64,000 nucleotides of DNA from an uncultured bacterium (GTDB taxonomy: Bacteria; Bacteroidota; Bacteroidia; Bacteroidales; Muribaculaceae): NCBI GenBank assembly GCA_905214735.1, contig CAJMNI010000008.1, positions 1 through 64,000 on the forward strand, in the 5' to 3' direction. The translations under genes were made by a program, and so were the position numbers. Shown here piece by piece: positions 23,737 through 33,700 of this stretch. The notes under the pieces were generated by a model. It made no database searches. It worked only from the letters and a program-made list of their open reading frames with translations, and had not been told where the DNA came from. The stretch's first letter is position 1, and the number at the start of each line of letters is the position of its first letter.

Positions 23737-26700
23737 ATGAAAAAATTATCTTCTTTGGCGTTGCTGTGCGCTCTCTTTTCAGTTACGGGGTATGCCCAGA
23801 CATTCCGGGAATGGCAGGATCCGCAGGTCAACGCTGTCAACCGCGAGCCCATGCGTGCGAATTTCTTCGCCTATAGGGCTGGTGAAGCTCCCGAAAAGAG
23901 CAAGTCGGCAAATTATCTGAGCCTCAACGGCACTTGGAAGTTCAATTTCGTCAACGATGTGGCTTCGCGTCCCGCAGACTTCTGGCGCAAGGATTTCAAC
24001 GACAAAGGGTGGGGCACGATGCCGGTGCCGGGCATGTGGGAACTCAATGGCTATGGCGACCCGCAATATCTGAATAATGGCTATCCATGGCGCAACAGTT
24101 TCAGGAGCAATCCTCCCGAATTGCCCGCGGAGGGGAATCATGTCGGTTCCTACCGCCGGGAAATCAAGGTTCCGGCCTCATGGAAGGGGAAGGATATCTT
24201 TGCGCATTTCGGCTCCGTCACTTCGAATATCTATCTCTGGGTCAACGGGCAGTTCGTCGGCTATAGCGAGGACTCGAAGCTCGAGGCCGTGTTCAATCTC
24301 ACGAAATATCTCGTGCCGGGGAAGGAGAATCTCATCGCCTTCCAGGTGTTCCGCTGGTGTGACGGCACCTATCTCGAGGACCAGGACTTCTTCCGTTTTG
24401 GCGGTGTTGGCCGCGACTGCTATCTTTTCGCTCGCGATAAAAAGCGCATCAACGATATTCGCGTCACTCCCGATCTGGTCAACAATTATGCCGACGGCGT
24501 TCTCGACATCGACATGAGCCTGAGCGCGAAAGCTCCGGTGACGCTGAGCCTGAAGGATGCGGGGGGAAAGGAGGTGGCCAAAGCCACGACCAAGACCGGA
24601 AAAGCACGCATCGAGCTGAAAAATCCCGAAAAGTGGACAGCCGAAACCCCTTATCTCTACACGCTCACTGCCCGGATGGAGGGGAGCGGCGAGGAAATCC
24701 CTGTCAATGTCGGATTCCGGAAGGTGGAGATTGCCGGATCGCAGGTGCTGGTCAACGGCCGGCCCGTGCTCTTCAAAGGGGCAAACCGTCATGAGCTCGA
24801 TCCTGACGGCGGCTATGTGGTATCGCCCGAGCGGATGCTTCAGGACATTCAGATGATGAAGAAGCTCAATATCAACGCCGTGCGCACATGCCATTATCCT
24901 GATGACAATCTCTGGTATGACCTTTGCGACAAATATGGCCTTTACATGGTGGCGGAGGCGGATATTGAGAGCCATGGCATGGGCTATGGCGACGAGTCGC
25001 TTGCCCGGAACGCCGCGTATAAAAAGGCACATCTGGAGCGCAACGAGCGCAACGTAAGCCGCAATTTCAACCATCCTTCCATCATCTTCTGGAGTCTTGG
25101 CAACGAGGCTGGCTACGGTCCGAATTTCGAGGCCGCCTATGATCTGGTGAAGAGTGAAGACCCGTCGCGCCCGGTGCAGTATGAGCAGGCCGGTTGGGAG
25201 GGGAAGACCGACGTGTTCTGCCCGATGTATTACGGCTATGGTGGCTGCGAGAGCTATTCCAAATCGGATGATCTCAAGAAGCCTCTGATCCAGTGCGAAT
25301 ATGCCCATGCGATGGGAAATTCTGAAGGCGGCTTCAAGGAATACTGGGATCTTGTGCGCAAATATCCCAAATTTCAGGGTGGCTTTATATGGGATTTCGT
25401 CGACCAGTCGCTGCATTGGAAAGGGAAAGATGGAGTGGAGATCTATGCTTATGGCGGCGATTTCAACCGTTTCGACGCCCATGATCAGAATTTCTGCGAC
25501 AACGGCCTCGTGTCGCCCGACCGCGTGCCGAATCCCCATGCCCGCGAGGTGGCCTATATCTATCAGAATGTCTGGACATCGCTTGCCGACAAGGGTAGGG
25601 GAGAGGTTGAGATATATAATGAGAACTTCTTCCGCGACCTGAGCGATCTGCGTCTGAACTGGACGATTCTCTGCAACGGCGTCCCGGTTCGGACCGGAGT
25701 TATCGACCGTCTTGATGTCGAGCCGGGAAAGAGGGTGAAAGTCGCGATTCCCTTCGGCCCGATCGATGCCTCCGGCGAATGGCTGCTCAATATAGGCTAT
25801 ACGCTCAAGGAGGCCGACGGAGTCCTTCCCGCAGGCTTTCAGGTGGCATCCGCGCAACTCGCTATCACCGAGGCTGTAAAGCCCGACATGAGCATGGCGA
25901 ATGCGGCCGAGTCCAACCAAAGCGCCGCTGCGCCCGAAGTGATCGACAACCAGTATTATCGCATAATAGTCAAAGGAGAGGATTTCACCATCGAATTCAA
26001 CCGTCAGAACGGCTTCATGACCAAATATGAGGTCAACGGCCTCGACATGATCAAGAAGGATGGAGAGCTTACCCCCAACTTCTGGCGCGCCGTCACCGAC
26101 AACGACATGGGGGCCGACCTTCATCACAGATATTCCGCCTGGCGCCACCCCGAAATCAAGCTCACGTCGCTAAAGAGCACCGAATCCGACGGTCTGGTCA
26201 AAGTCGTGGCAGACTATGACATGCCGAGTGTGAAGTCAAAACTCACGCTCAATTATATCATCAACAACACAGGGGAAGTGCTTGTCACCGAGTCGCTGAA
26301 GACAGAAGAGAACGCCGATGTAAGCCCGATGTTCCGCTTCGGCATGCAGATGCAGATGCCTGAAAGCTTCAGCCGGATCCGCTATTATGGCCGCGGGCCG
26401 ACAGAGAACTATTGCGACCGCAACAATTCCACGCCAGTAGGTCTTTACAATCAGAGCGTTGCGGAGCAATTCTATCCCTACATCCGTCCGCAGGAGACGG
26501 GCACCAAGACCGATATCCGCTATTGGCGCCAGCTCAACGCCGCGGGCGCCGGTCTGGAATTCGTGAGCGAGATGCCCTTCTCCGCCTCCGCACTCAATTA
26601 CTCCATCGAGAGCCTTGACGAAAGCGACGGCAAGATGCAGCTGCATTCGCCGGAAGTGAAACCCGCCGACTATGTCAACCTGCTGATAGACAAAAAGCAG

Positions 26701-26814
26701 ATGGGGCTTGCCTGCGAAAACTCCTGGGGCGCGATAGCCCTGCCGCAGTACCGCCTTCCCTACGGCGACTATACCTTCACATTCAAAATGATTCCGGTCA
26801 GCAACAATTTCTAA
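23737..26814 (+). CDS. Secreted GH2 beta-galactosidase
   Basis: A 1025-residue LacZ-type glycoside hydrolase with a signal peptide (MKKLSSLALLCALFSVTGYAQ). Domains in order: sugar-binding jelly roll (about 50-220, NYLSLNGTWKFNFV to GVGRDCYLF), Ig-like (about 220-335), TIM barrel (about 335-625), a second Ig-like domain, and the large C-terminal beta-sandwich (about 745-1020). The acid/base is Glu457 in SLGNEAGYG and the nucleophile Glu521 in IQCEYAHAMGNS. Strict retention of the LacZ ECYAH-like motif favours beta-galactosidase over beta-mannosidase. A single-gene unit between the twin operator and a terminator; in context it may act on galactose caps of glycans. Confidence 0.9.
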   Translation: MKKLSSLALLCALFSVTGYAQTFREWQDPQVNAVNREPMRANFFAYRAGEAPEKSKSANYLSLNGTWKFNFVNDVASRPADFWRKDFNDKGWGTMPVPGMWELNGYGDPQYLNNGYPWRNSFRSNPPELPAEGNHVGSYRREIKVPASWKGKDIFAHFGSVTSNIYLWVNGQFVGYSEDSKLEAVFNLTKYLVPGKENLIAFQVFRWCDGTYLEDQDFFRFGGVGRDCYLFARDKKRINDIRVTPDLVNNYADGVLDIDMSLSAKAPVTLSLKDAGGKEVAKATTKTGKARIELKNPEKWTAETPYLYTLTARMEGSGEEIPVNVGFRKVEIAGSQVLVNGRPVLFKGANRHELDPDGGYVVSPERMLQDIQMMKKLNINAVRTCHYPDDNLWYDLCDKYGLYMVAEADIESHGMGYGDESLARNAAYKKAHLERNERNVSRNFNHPSIIFWSLGNEAGYGPNFEAAYDLVKSEDPSRPVQYEQAGWEGKTDVFCPMYYGYGGCESYSKSDDLKKPLIQCEYAHAMGNSEGGFKEYWDLVRKYPKFQGGFIWDFVDQSLHWKGKDGVEIYAYGGDFNRFDAHDQNFCDNGLVSPDRVPNPHAREVAYIYQNVWTSLADKGRGEVEIYNENFFRDLSDLRLNWTILCNGVPVRTGVIDRLDVEPGKRVKVAIPFGPIDASGEWLLNIGYTLKEADGVLPAGFQVASAQLAITEAVKPDMSMANAAESNQSAAAPEVIDNQYYRIIVKGEDFTIEFNRQNGFMTKYEVNGLDMIKKDGELTPNFWRAVTDNDMGADLHHRYSAWRHPEIKLTSLKSTESDGLVKVVADYDMPSVKSKLTLNYIINNTGEVLVTESLKTEENADVSPMFRFGMQMQMPESFSRIRYYGRGPTENYCDRNNSTPVGLYNQSVAEQFYPYIRPQETGTKTDIRYWRQLNAAGAGLEFVSEMPFSASALNYSIESLDESDGKMQLHSPEVKPADYVNLLIDKKQMGLACENSWGAIALPQYRLPYGDYTFTFKMIPVSNNF

Positions 26815-26854
26815 AGCGATAATTTCCTGATCGGGATAATTCCCGAAATCAAAA

Positions 26855-26900
26855 GAGCCTGGCGAAAGGAGAAATCCTCCGCCAGGCTCAACGCTTTTCG
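26855..26900. terminator. Terminator between beta-galactosidase and ROK gene
   Basis: GAGCCTGGCG and CGCCAGGCTC (with AGGAG/CTCCT-like inner pairing) form a long stem, followed by a T-rich stretch; A-rich bases on the left allow use from the other side. A smaller TCGGGA/TCCCGA hairpin is at 26831-26846. Confidence 0.8.
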
Positions 26901-27000
26901 TCCTTGATGTTGATAAAAGCGATTTTATAAACTGTTGCGAGCCAATAATATGGCTCTATCTAAATTATGAAGAGTCCTTGGTTTGTAAGGTCCCGGAAAG

Positions 27001-28119
27001 TCAGGCGTCTTCCTCCACGCGTTCGCGGTCAAGTTCAGAAAGAGCGAAGGCGTAAGCACCGGCTGAGATCGCCTTGCTGGCGCCGAGTTGCGAGAACGTG
27101 ACGCCAATGCGCTTGGCCTCGTCGAATTCCACCATGCGGTTTGAACCGAGCACCTTTATCATGCGCGACTTGCCGCGTGCGAACTGCTCGAATTCAGTCT
27201 CGTCGTCAAGATTATAGACCTCCATCTGCACGCGGCGAACCTTTTCGCCCGTGATTGTGGAGAAAGAAGAGCGGATTTCATCGAGAAGCGCGGGGAGAAT
27301 ATGATGGCGGGCGCCGGTTATGCCGCCGCCGATCACGATGATGCCGTCGATAAGTTGCGCGGCTATTGCCATGGCGTCGCCGGCGGTGCGGCCCAGTTCG
27401 GCAAAAGCGCGTTTTGCGGCCCTCTGGTCGCCTTCGCGCTTGCCGTCGGCTATCTCGCAGATTTCCTTCGGTTCCAGATTATGCACATAATCGCCTGAAG
27501 CTTCGGCATATACACGCTTGATGGCGCGGACGGCCACTCCCTCCTCAACAATGGTGCGCGGCTTGGAGCAATGAGGCAGACAGAACGTCTCGACGCATGA
27601 GTTGTCGCCCCGGTTGAGCTGGCCGTTGACAATCACACCCACGCCGAAGCCGGTGCCGAAAGTGTAGCCGAGGAGATTGCGGTAGCGCTTCGAACTGCCA
27701 TAATCGCGCAGGCGGCGGTTGATGGCCGGAAGGGCGCCGCAGAGGGCTTCTCCGTAAGCGAAGAGGTCGCCGTCGTTGTTGATATAGACCGGGATTCCGA
27801 ACTCCTCCTCAAGGATTGGCCCGAGAGCCACTCCGTCGCGGAAGGAGGGAAAATTGGGGAGAAATCCTCCGATGATGCCGTGAGGATAGTCGGCCGGGCC
27901 GGGGAAAGCGAAGCTAATGGCCGACGGCTTCTGGGGAAGAGAGTCGATAACCTCGTGAAATCCTTTTATGATGGTTTTTACGCACAGTTCAAGGTCGTGA
28001 GCCTGAGAAGGATAGGAAATGGGTTCGGTGATATATTCGCAGCCCTGCAGGGCCCCGAACACCAGATTTGTGCCGCCCGCGTCGAGGGTGGCCACTATTC
28101 TTTTGTCGTTGATATACAT
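27001..28119 (-). CDS. ROK-family sugar kinase-like protein
   Basis: A 372-residue ASKHA-fold protein of the ROK family without a DNA-binding domain. The phosphate loop is ATLDAGGTNLVFGAL; ISFAFPGPADYPHGIIGG and VYINNDGDLFAYGEALCG (catalytic Asp) follow, then LGYTFGTGFGVGVIVNGQL. The usual ROK zinc motif CxCGxxGCxE is replaced by FCLPHCSKPRTIVEEG, keeping only part of the ligands. IDGIIVIGGGITGARHHIL is the adenosine region. The start at 28119 is where homology begins. A hexokinase, fructokinase or mannose kinase role is plausible in this mannan locus. Downstream of the CotH-like gene by 40 bases, same strand. Confidence 0.85.
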   Translation of the reverse strand: MYINDKRIVATLDAGGTNLVFGALQGCEYITEPISYPSQAHDLELCVKTIIKGFHEVIDSLPQKPSAISFAFPGPADYPHGIIGGFLPNFPSFRDGVALGPILEEEFGIPVYINNDGDLFAYGEALCGALPAINRRLRDYGSSKRYRNLLGYTFGTGFGVGVIVNGQLNRGDNSCVETFCLPHCSKPRTIVEEGVAVRAIKRVYAEASGDYVHNLEPKEICEIADGKREGDQRAAKRAFAELGRTAGDAMAIAAQLIDGIIVIGGGITGARHHILPALLDEIRSSFSTITGEKVRRVQMEVYNLDDETEFEQFARGKSRMIKVLGSNRMVEFDEAKRIGVTFSQLGASKAISAGAYAFALSELDRERVEEDA

Positions 28120-28159
28120 TTTGCTGATGGTTAGGATTTTAAGATTTCGAAAAATCGTA

Positions 28160-30412
28160 TTATCTGATGATTTTCTTTGTGGAGCCGTCGGAATAGACCA
28201 CGATGTTGACTCCGGGCTGCAGGCTCGAGAGGCGAGCCCCCTCCACATTATAGACAGCCTTGACGGCGAGCGGAGCCTCTTCTCCTACGCGGGAAATGCC
28301 GCTTGTCGAGGGGTCGCCATTTGAAGCGAAGGCGAAAATGTTGCTTCTCGCATCCGATTTGTGGGTGAGAGTCACTCCCTTGAGCTGCTTGGTCTTGTCG
28401 GCGTCAAAGCCGAATTCATAGAGAGCGTAGTGGGGGTCGGCCGATACGTCGGAGCCTGATCCGCGGCCAATTCCGGAAATAGCCTCCGTTCCGTCGGGAT
28501 TGCGTCGCGACCAGTCGGGAATCACCACCTCTTTTTCTTCCGACGAGGTTCCGTCGGAATAGTTCAGTGTGACACCGACAGTCGATTCGCCGTTGCCCGA
28601 TGTGGCTGTGAAATAGAGCCTGTCGCATTTTGCGGGCGTGGAGAATTCCACTGAAGCGGTCTGGCCGTTGGAATTCATGTGGAGCGCCGAGTTCATGCCA
28701 TATTCGAGCTTATACTGCACTCCGGCGGGGGAGAGGAGGTCGCCGCTGTCGGGGAGGCCGCCGTTGCCTTCGAACGCATCGGTATATAGGAAGTAATTGC
28801 CGTCGAGACCGGTGTCGGCGTAGCCTTCCGAGCCGTCGCTCTTGTCATTTTCAGCCACCATGTCGGCGTTCCAGCCTGATTTGACAAGCATAGGCCATGC
28901 TATGGCCTGCTCGTTTCTGATAATGTCGGAAATTGTGGCGGTCTTCAGGTTATAATCCATGAATTTGGCGCGCTTGAGGATCCATGTTTTGAGATGGTTG
29001 ATTTCATCCTCATAACTTGTCGGGGTGTAGGGGCAGGGCCACACTCCCTCGCGGGTGATGATGTTCCAGGCGGCGTCATTGCGGGCCACAGCGCCTCCGC
29101 TTGTAAGAAGCGTGGCGATGGAGTCGATTTTCTCGCAGATGCGCTCGTCGGAATAATTGCCGGCGCGGTGTTCGGTCCAGCGTGTCTTGACATCCTGAAC
29201 GAAAGAGGGGTCGTTCATCATCACATACCAGTAGAAGGGCACCTGCTCGTCGTTGTGCCATTCGTTGGCGCGATACATCCATTTGGTGGTCGATTCGCCG
29301 TTGTTGTAGTTGGCGTTGCCGTAGGCGATGTTGAAATCCCAGAGCGACATCTGCCAGCGGGGATCGTAGCCATTCTCTTCGGCTGTCTTGGCGGAGTATT
29401 TATAAAGGTTGGTGCTCAGGCGGTAGCCGTCGATATTCGACGAGAGTTCGGTGGCGAGCATATAGTCGATGAAGGAGTTGACCTCAATCTGCGAGCGATA
29501 GCCGGTTTCGGGGTCATATTTATTCTCCGAGCGGAAAGAAGCCTCCATCTCGTCGAGGGCGGCGTTGATGGAAGCCTGCACCTTGTCGGCGCCGACGGGA
29601 CACTCTCCAAAGTCTTCCTGTTCGGGGAAGGCATACTGATAGGTGATTTTGAAGCCCTGTTTCTCCTGGCCTGAGGCGTTCATCCAGGGGGCATAGGGCG
29701 ACTGGAAATAAGGATCGTCGCCCGGACGGTCGAGTTCGAGCTGGATGTCTCCGGGAAGGTCGGCTTCACTGGTGATGCCCTCCCAGTCGGAAAGATTGAG
29801 GCGGTATTTGCCGTCTGACACGCGCTCCATCAGGAGCACCACACCATAATAGACGTTGTCGACCACCATCTCGACGAAACGTCCGCTTGGAACATAGTGG
29901 AACCAAGGGCGGGCCATCTCGAAGGTCAGGATGTCGCGCATCATGGAGCGGTCGGCCCAGGGCGCGATCGTGGCCCAGCGGTTGTCTTTCCCCATTCCGA
30001 GGATTTCGACCTTCTCTTTTTTCCCTTTCAGGTCGGCTCCCTTGAGAGTGCGGATGCCGTAAGGCTTCTTGTCCGACGAATTGAACGAAGAGTTGCCGCG
30101 GTATTTCAAGGCTATGTAACCCTCATAGTCGATTGTCTGTCCGGGATGCGCCGAGAGGTCGGGATAGTTGAGGCCGTCGGCGTTGCTGACGATGGTCATC
30201 TTCGCGAGGATAGCGTTGCGGGCCGGATCGATTTTCTGGGTGCCTGTGCCGTCGACGTTGGTGTTGACGATCATTATCGGGAGGTTGGTTTGCGTAAACG
30301 CCACGTTCGGGTTGTGGGGTGCGTAGTTGTCGTTTTCGTTGTTCGCGTGCATGGTGACGGATAATCCGGCAGCAAGCATCAGCGGAATCGAAACTTGCAG
30401 GAGTTTGTTCAT
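28160..30412 (-). CDS. Secreted CotH-kinase-family protein
   Basis: A 750-residue exported protein (signal peptide ending near residue 24). The middle has CotH marks: YIALKYRGNSSFNSSDKKPYGIRT, MGKDNRWATIAPWADRSMMRDILTFEMARP, FVEMVVDNVYYGVVLLMERV and the acidic MSLWDFNIAYGNANY (metal-binding DxN-like). CotH proteins share a kinase fold and phosphorylate spore-coat proteins in Bacillus; the extracellular Bacteroidota members have no settled role. A C-terminal domain (about 520-680) looks carbohydrate-binding or jelly-roll, and the end (VYNVEGARLSSLQPGVNIVVY then STKKIIR) is a sorting-like tail. First gene of the leftward pair with the ROK gene. Confidence 0.8.
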   Translation of the reverse strand: MNKLLQVSIPLMLAAGLSVTMHANNENDNYAPHNPNVAFTQTNLPIMIVNTNVDGTGTQKIDPARNAILAKMTIVSNADGLNYPDLSAHPGQTIDYEGYIALKYRGNSSFNSSDKKPYGIRTLKGADLKGKKEKVEILGMGKDNRWATIAPWADRSMMRDILTFEMARPWFHYVPSGRFVEMVVDNVYYGVVLLMERVSDGKYRLNLSDWEGITSEADLPGDIQLELDRPGDDPYFQSPYAPWMNASGQEKQGFKITYQYAFPEQEDFGECPVGADKVQASINAALDEMEASFRSENKYDPETGYRSQIEVNSFIDYMLATELSSNIDGYRLSTNLYKYSAKTAEENGYDPRWQMSLWDFNIAYGNANYNNGESTTKWMYRANEWHNDEQVPFYWYVMMNDPSFVQDVKTRWTEHRAGNYSDERICEKIDSIATLLTSGGAVARNDAAWNIITREGVWPCPYTPTSYEDEINHLKTWILKRAKFMDYNLKTATISDIIRNEQAIAWPMLVKSGWNADMVAENDKSDGSEGYADTGLDGNYFLYTDAFEGNGGLPDSGDLLSPAGVQYKLEYGMNSALHMNSNGQTASVEFSTPAKCDRLYFTATSGNGESTVGVTLNYSDGTSSEEKEVVIPDWSRRNPDGTEAISGIGRGSGSDVSADPHYALYEFGFDADKTKQLKGVTLTHKSDARSNIFAFASNGDPSTSGISRVGEEAPLAVKAVYNVEGARLSSLQPGVNIVVYSDGSTKKIIR

Positions 30413-30449
30413 CTTTGCTGGAGTTAGTAGATTCAGGTTTAATTGGGAG

Positions 30450-30457
30450 CAAAAATA
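30450..30457 (-). promoter_or_regulatory. Possible -7 box of the CotH-ROK pair
   Basis: Minus-strand TATTTTTG fits TAnnTTTG 38 bases upstream of the CotH start. No good -33 match. Confidence 0.4.
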
Positions 30458-30689
30458 AAGCTATATTTAGATTATAACGTCGCTGATGTGGACAAATGAG
30501 TGGCTTAATCGGGTTATTATTGTAAATAAAGAAACGGTCAAAGGGAGAATAAAGTGAGCGGAGTCTTCTTTTGAACCGAAAAAGGGTTGCATTTGAGCAG
30601 TTTCTGCTAAGATAGTGCTAATCAGATGTGTAAAATTCTGCCAAAACTGTGTTGCATGATGCCAATAAACGAAAATGGCAGTAAATAAT

Positions 30690-30720
30690 ATTGTTCGGGC
30701 GCGATATAAGGCTAAATTTG
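30690..30720 (+). promoter_or_regulatory. Probable promoter of the GH38 gene
   Basis: ATTG (30690-30693), 19-base spacer, TAAATTTG (30713-30720), 37 bases upstream of the start. Apart from this and the divergent -7 box the intergenic region 30413-30757 is AT-rich without further features I can name. Confidence 0.6.
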
Positions 30721-30757
30721 AGCAAACAAAAACAGGAATCCTTAAAATTATCCGATC

Positions 30758-33700
30758 ATGAAAACGAGAAAACAAGGCATGCGCAGATTGGGAATGGCCG
30801 CCGCAGTATTGGCCGTCTCCTCTCAGCTTGCAGCCTGGGGAGACGAGCCGACGCTCTTCTTCATCTCCAATTCGCATCTCGATACGCAATGGAACTGGGA
30901 TGTGCGAACCACGATCAACCATTATATCAAAAACACGATGACCGAGAATTTCGGTCTGATGGATAAATACCCCAACTTCATGCTCAACTTCGAGGGCTCG
31001 ATCCGCTACAAGTGGATGAAGGAGTATTATCCCGATGAATATGCCAAACTCAAAAAATATATAGAGACGGGCCGCTGGCATGTGTCGGGCGCATCGGTCG
31101 ATGCCAACGACGTCATGGTGTCGTCGGCAGAGTCGATAATGCGCAACTGGCTTTACGGCCGTCTCTTTTTTGAAGAGGAATTCGGAGTCGACGGAGGCAA
31201 CGACATCATGCTTCCCGACTGCTTCGGATTTCCTTATACTCTTCCGTCGCTTGCCAAGCATTGCGGCAAGATTGGTTTCCACAGTGCGAAGCTCGGCTGG
31301 GGTTCGTCGATGTATGACCGGCTTCCCGGTTGGGGAATCTGGAAAGGAGTCGACGGGTCGCAGATCTACGCCGTCTATAAGCCGGACGCCTATGATTCTC
31401 ATGAGAAATATAACAAAGACATGGCCAACGACGCCGACATGCAGAAACGCATATCGGAAAACAAGGATAAATATGGCATTGCGGCCGAGATAAGATATGT
31501 CGGACCGCGAAGCGACCATGGCGGCGGTCTTCACGACGATGCCAATTCTTCGGGCGACAACACCCCCTACTGGCTCAACCGGAGCGTCGACTCCGAGGGC
31601 CCGGTCAAGGTCAAACTTGCCACTCCCGATGAAATTTTCCGTTATCTCGCCGAGCAAGACAACACCAAAGTGGATATATATGACGGAGAGCTGCCGATGC
31701 GCAACCATGGCGTCGGCGCCTACACGTCGCAGGCCGTGCTGAAACGGTGGAACCGCAAGAACGAGCTTCTGGCCGACGCCGCCGAGAAGGCATCTGTGGC
31801 CGCCGAATGGCTCGGGGCTTCAGCATATCCCCGCGAGGCACTCCGCGACGCCTGGGTGACCAACCTCTGGCAGGCCCATCACGACGGAATCACCGGAACC
31901 TCGATTCCGAAAGCCAACGTCTTCTCGCAGAATGAATACACCATGGCCAACAAGGCCTTCGGCGACGCCTTCCGGACAGCAGTCGGAGCAATGACAAGAG
32001 CTCTCGACACAAAGGTGGAGGGAACGCCGATTGTGGTTTACAATCCTTTGTCAATCAATCGAAACGATGTGGCGGAAGCTACAATACCCTGTGGTTCGAA
32101 GCCTGCCGGGGTCCGTGTGTTTGACGGAAACGGCAACGAGGTCCTCGCGCAGGTCACGGGCTACAACGCATCCCGAGGGGAAGCCACGGTAATTTTTGCC
32201 GCAACGGTTCCTTCGCTCGGATGCGCGGTGTTCGACGTAAGGCTTGGCGAGGAGTGCACTCTCGGCTCCGACCTCACGCTCGACGAATCGAAAAAGCAGA
32301 TTAGCAACGGCCGCTACCGCACACAGCTCAACTCCAGCGGCGAGCCTAATCTCTACGACGTGGCCTACAACCGCCTCGTGATGGGGGCCACCACCCTGCA
32401 GATGCTCGACGACGAGTCGAACTCATGGCCTGCCTGGGAGGTGCTCTACAATAGTGTCGCAGGCACTCCGACTGCAGTCGACGAGAATGTGGAGATCACC
32501 TTGGCCGAAGACGGTCCGCTCCGCAAGGCGTTCCGCGTTTACCGCACCAAAAACGGCTCGACCTTCGTGCAATATATAAGGATGAACGCCCTGAGCGACA
32601 GGGTTGAGGTTGTCAACGAGGTCGACTGGCAGAGCATGGAGACGCTTCTGAAGCTCAATGTCCCCGTGAGAATGAATTGCAGCAAAGCTACTTACGACCT
32701 TTCTCTCGGCACGATCGAGCGCGGCCAGCGCACATCCGAGCATTATGAGATGCAGGGTCACCAGTGGGCCGACCTCACTGCCGACGCCGGCACCCACGGA
32801 GTCTCGATCATCAACGACTGCAAATATGGCTGGGACATGCCCGGCAGCAACAGCCTGCGCCTGACCCTGATCCACACCCCGCGCTGCGACAGCTATACCC
32901 ACCAGGCGGCGCAGGATATCGGCGACCATCATTTCACAGTGGCCTATTTCCCCCACCATGGCAAATGGAGCGAAAGCACCCAGATCGAGGCCTCGAAAGT
33001 CAATCAGCCTCTTATGGCGTTTGTCGCCCCGAAACATGACGGCGCGCAGGGCCGCGAGTTCGGTTTCGCCCGGCTCAGCACCGACAAAGTGGCAATCAAG
33101 GCCCTGAAGAAGGCCGAGAGAAGCGACGAATATATAGTCCGCGTCTACGAATGGACCGGCGAACGTCAGGAAAACGTAGGCATCACGTTCCCCTCGGAGA
33201 TAGTTTCCGCCAGGGAGGTGAACGGTCTGGAGGAAAACTTCGACGATGCTGCCCCCGTGACCACCAGAGGCGCAAGGATGATATTCTCGATCGACCGCTA
33301 TTCTCCCAAGACCTTTGCAGTGAAGCTCAAGGATCCCGACGCCGCTGTGAAACTCGCCGCTGTCAACGAGACATATATTGATCTGGCCTACGACACCGAC
33401 ATGATGAGCCTCAACAGCAAGCGCAAGGATGTGACTTCCGGAATCGAAGCAGCCTATCCCGGAGAGCTTGTGGCCGATGTGATCAACCATGACAATGTCT
33501 CCTTCCGCATGGGCGGCCGCGGAGAGGGTGAAAAGAATGCCCTCGGCTGCAAGGGCCAGACCCTTCAGTTCACCCGCAAGCCGGGTCAGGACAAACTCTA
33601 TATCCTCGCCGCTTCGACCAATAAGAACGGTTCGAAGGGAGAGTTTGGCGTCGGAAACGGGCAGGTCGAAATTTCTGTGGCCTACAACGGCGGCTATGTC

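Noticed and set aside
24178..26148. A 656-codon open frame on the minus strand inside the beta-galactosidase gene
   Set aside because: It mirrors a well-supported GH2 gene with intact catalytic motifs; its product has no recognisable domain and is His/Ile-rich as expected from reverse reading of GC-rich codons.
23737..26814. GH2 enzyme considered as a beta-mannosidase because of the mannan locus
   Set aside because: Length, five-domain layout and the CEYAHAMGNS and GNEAGYG motifs are those of LacZ-type beta-galactosidases.
30467..31708. A 413-codon open frame on the minus strand covering the GH38 start and upstream region
   Set aside because: It overlaps the GH38 promoter and catalytic region; most of it is antisense of conserved GH38 motifs.
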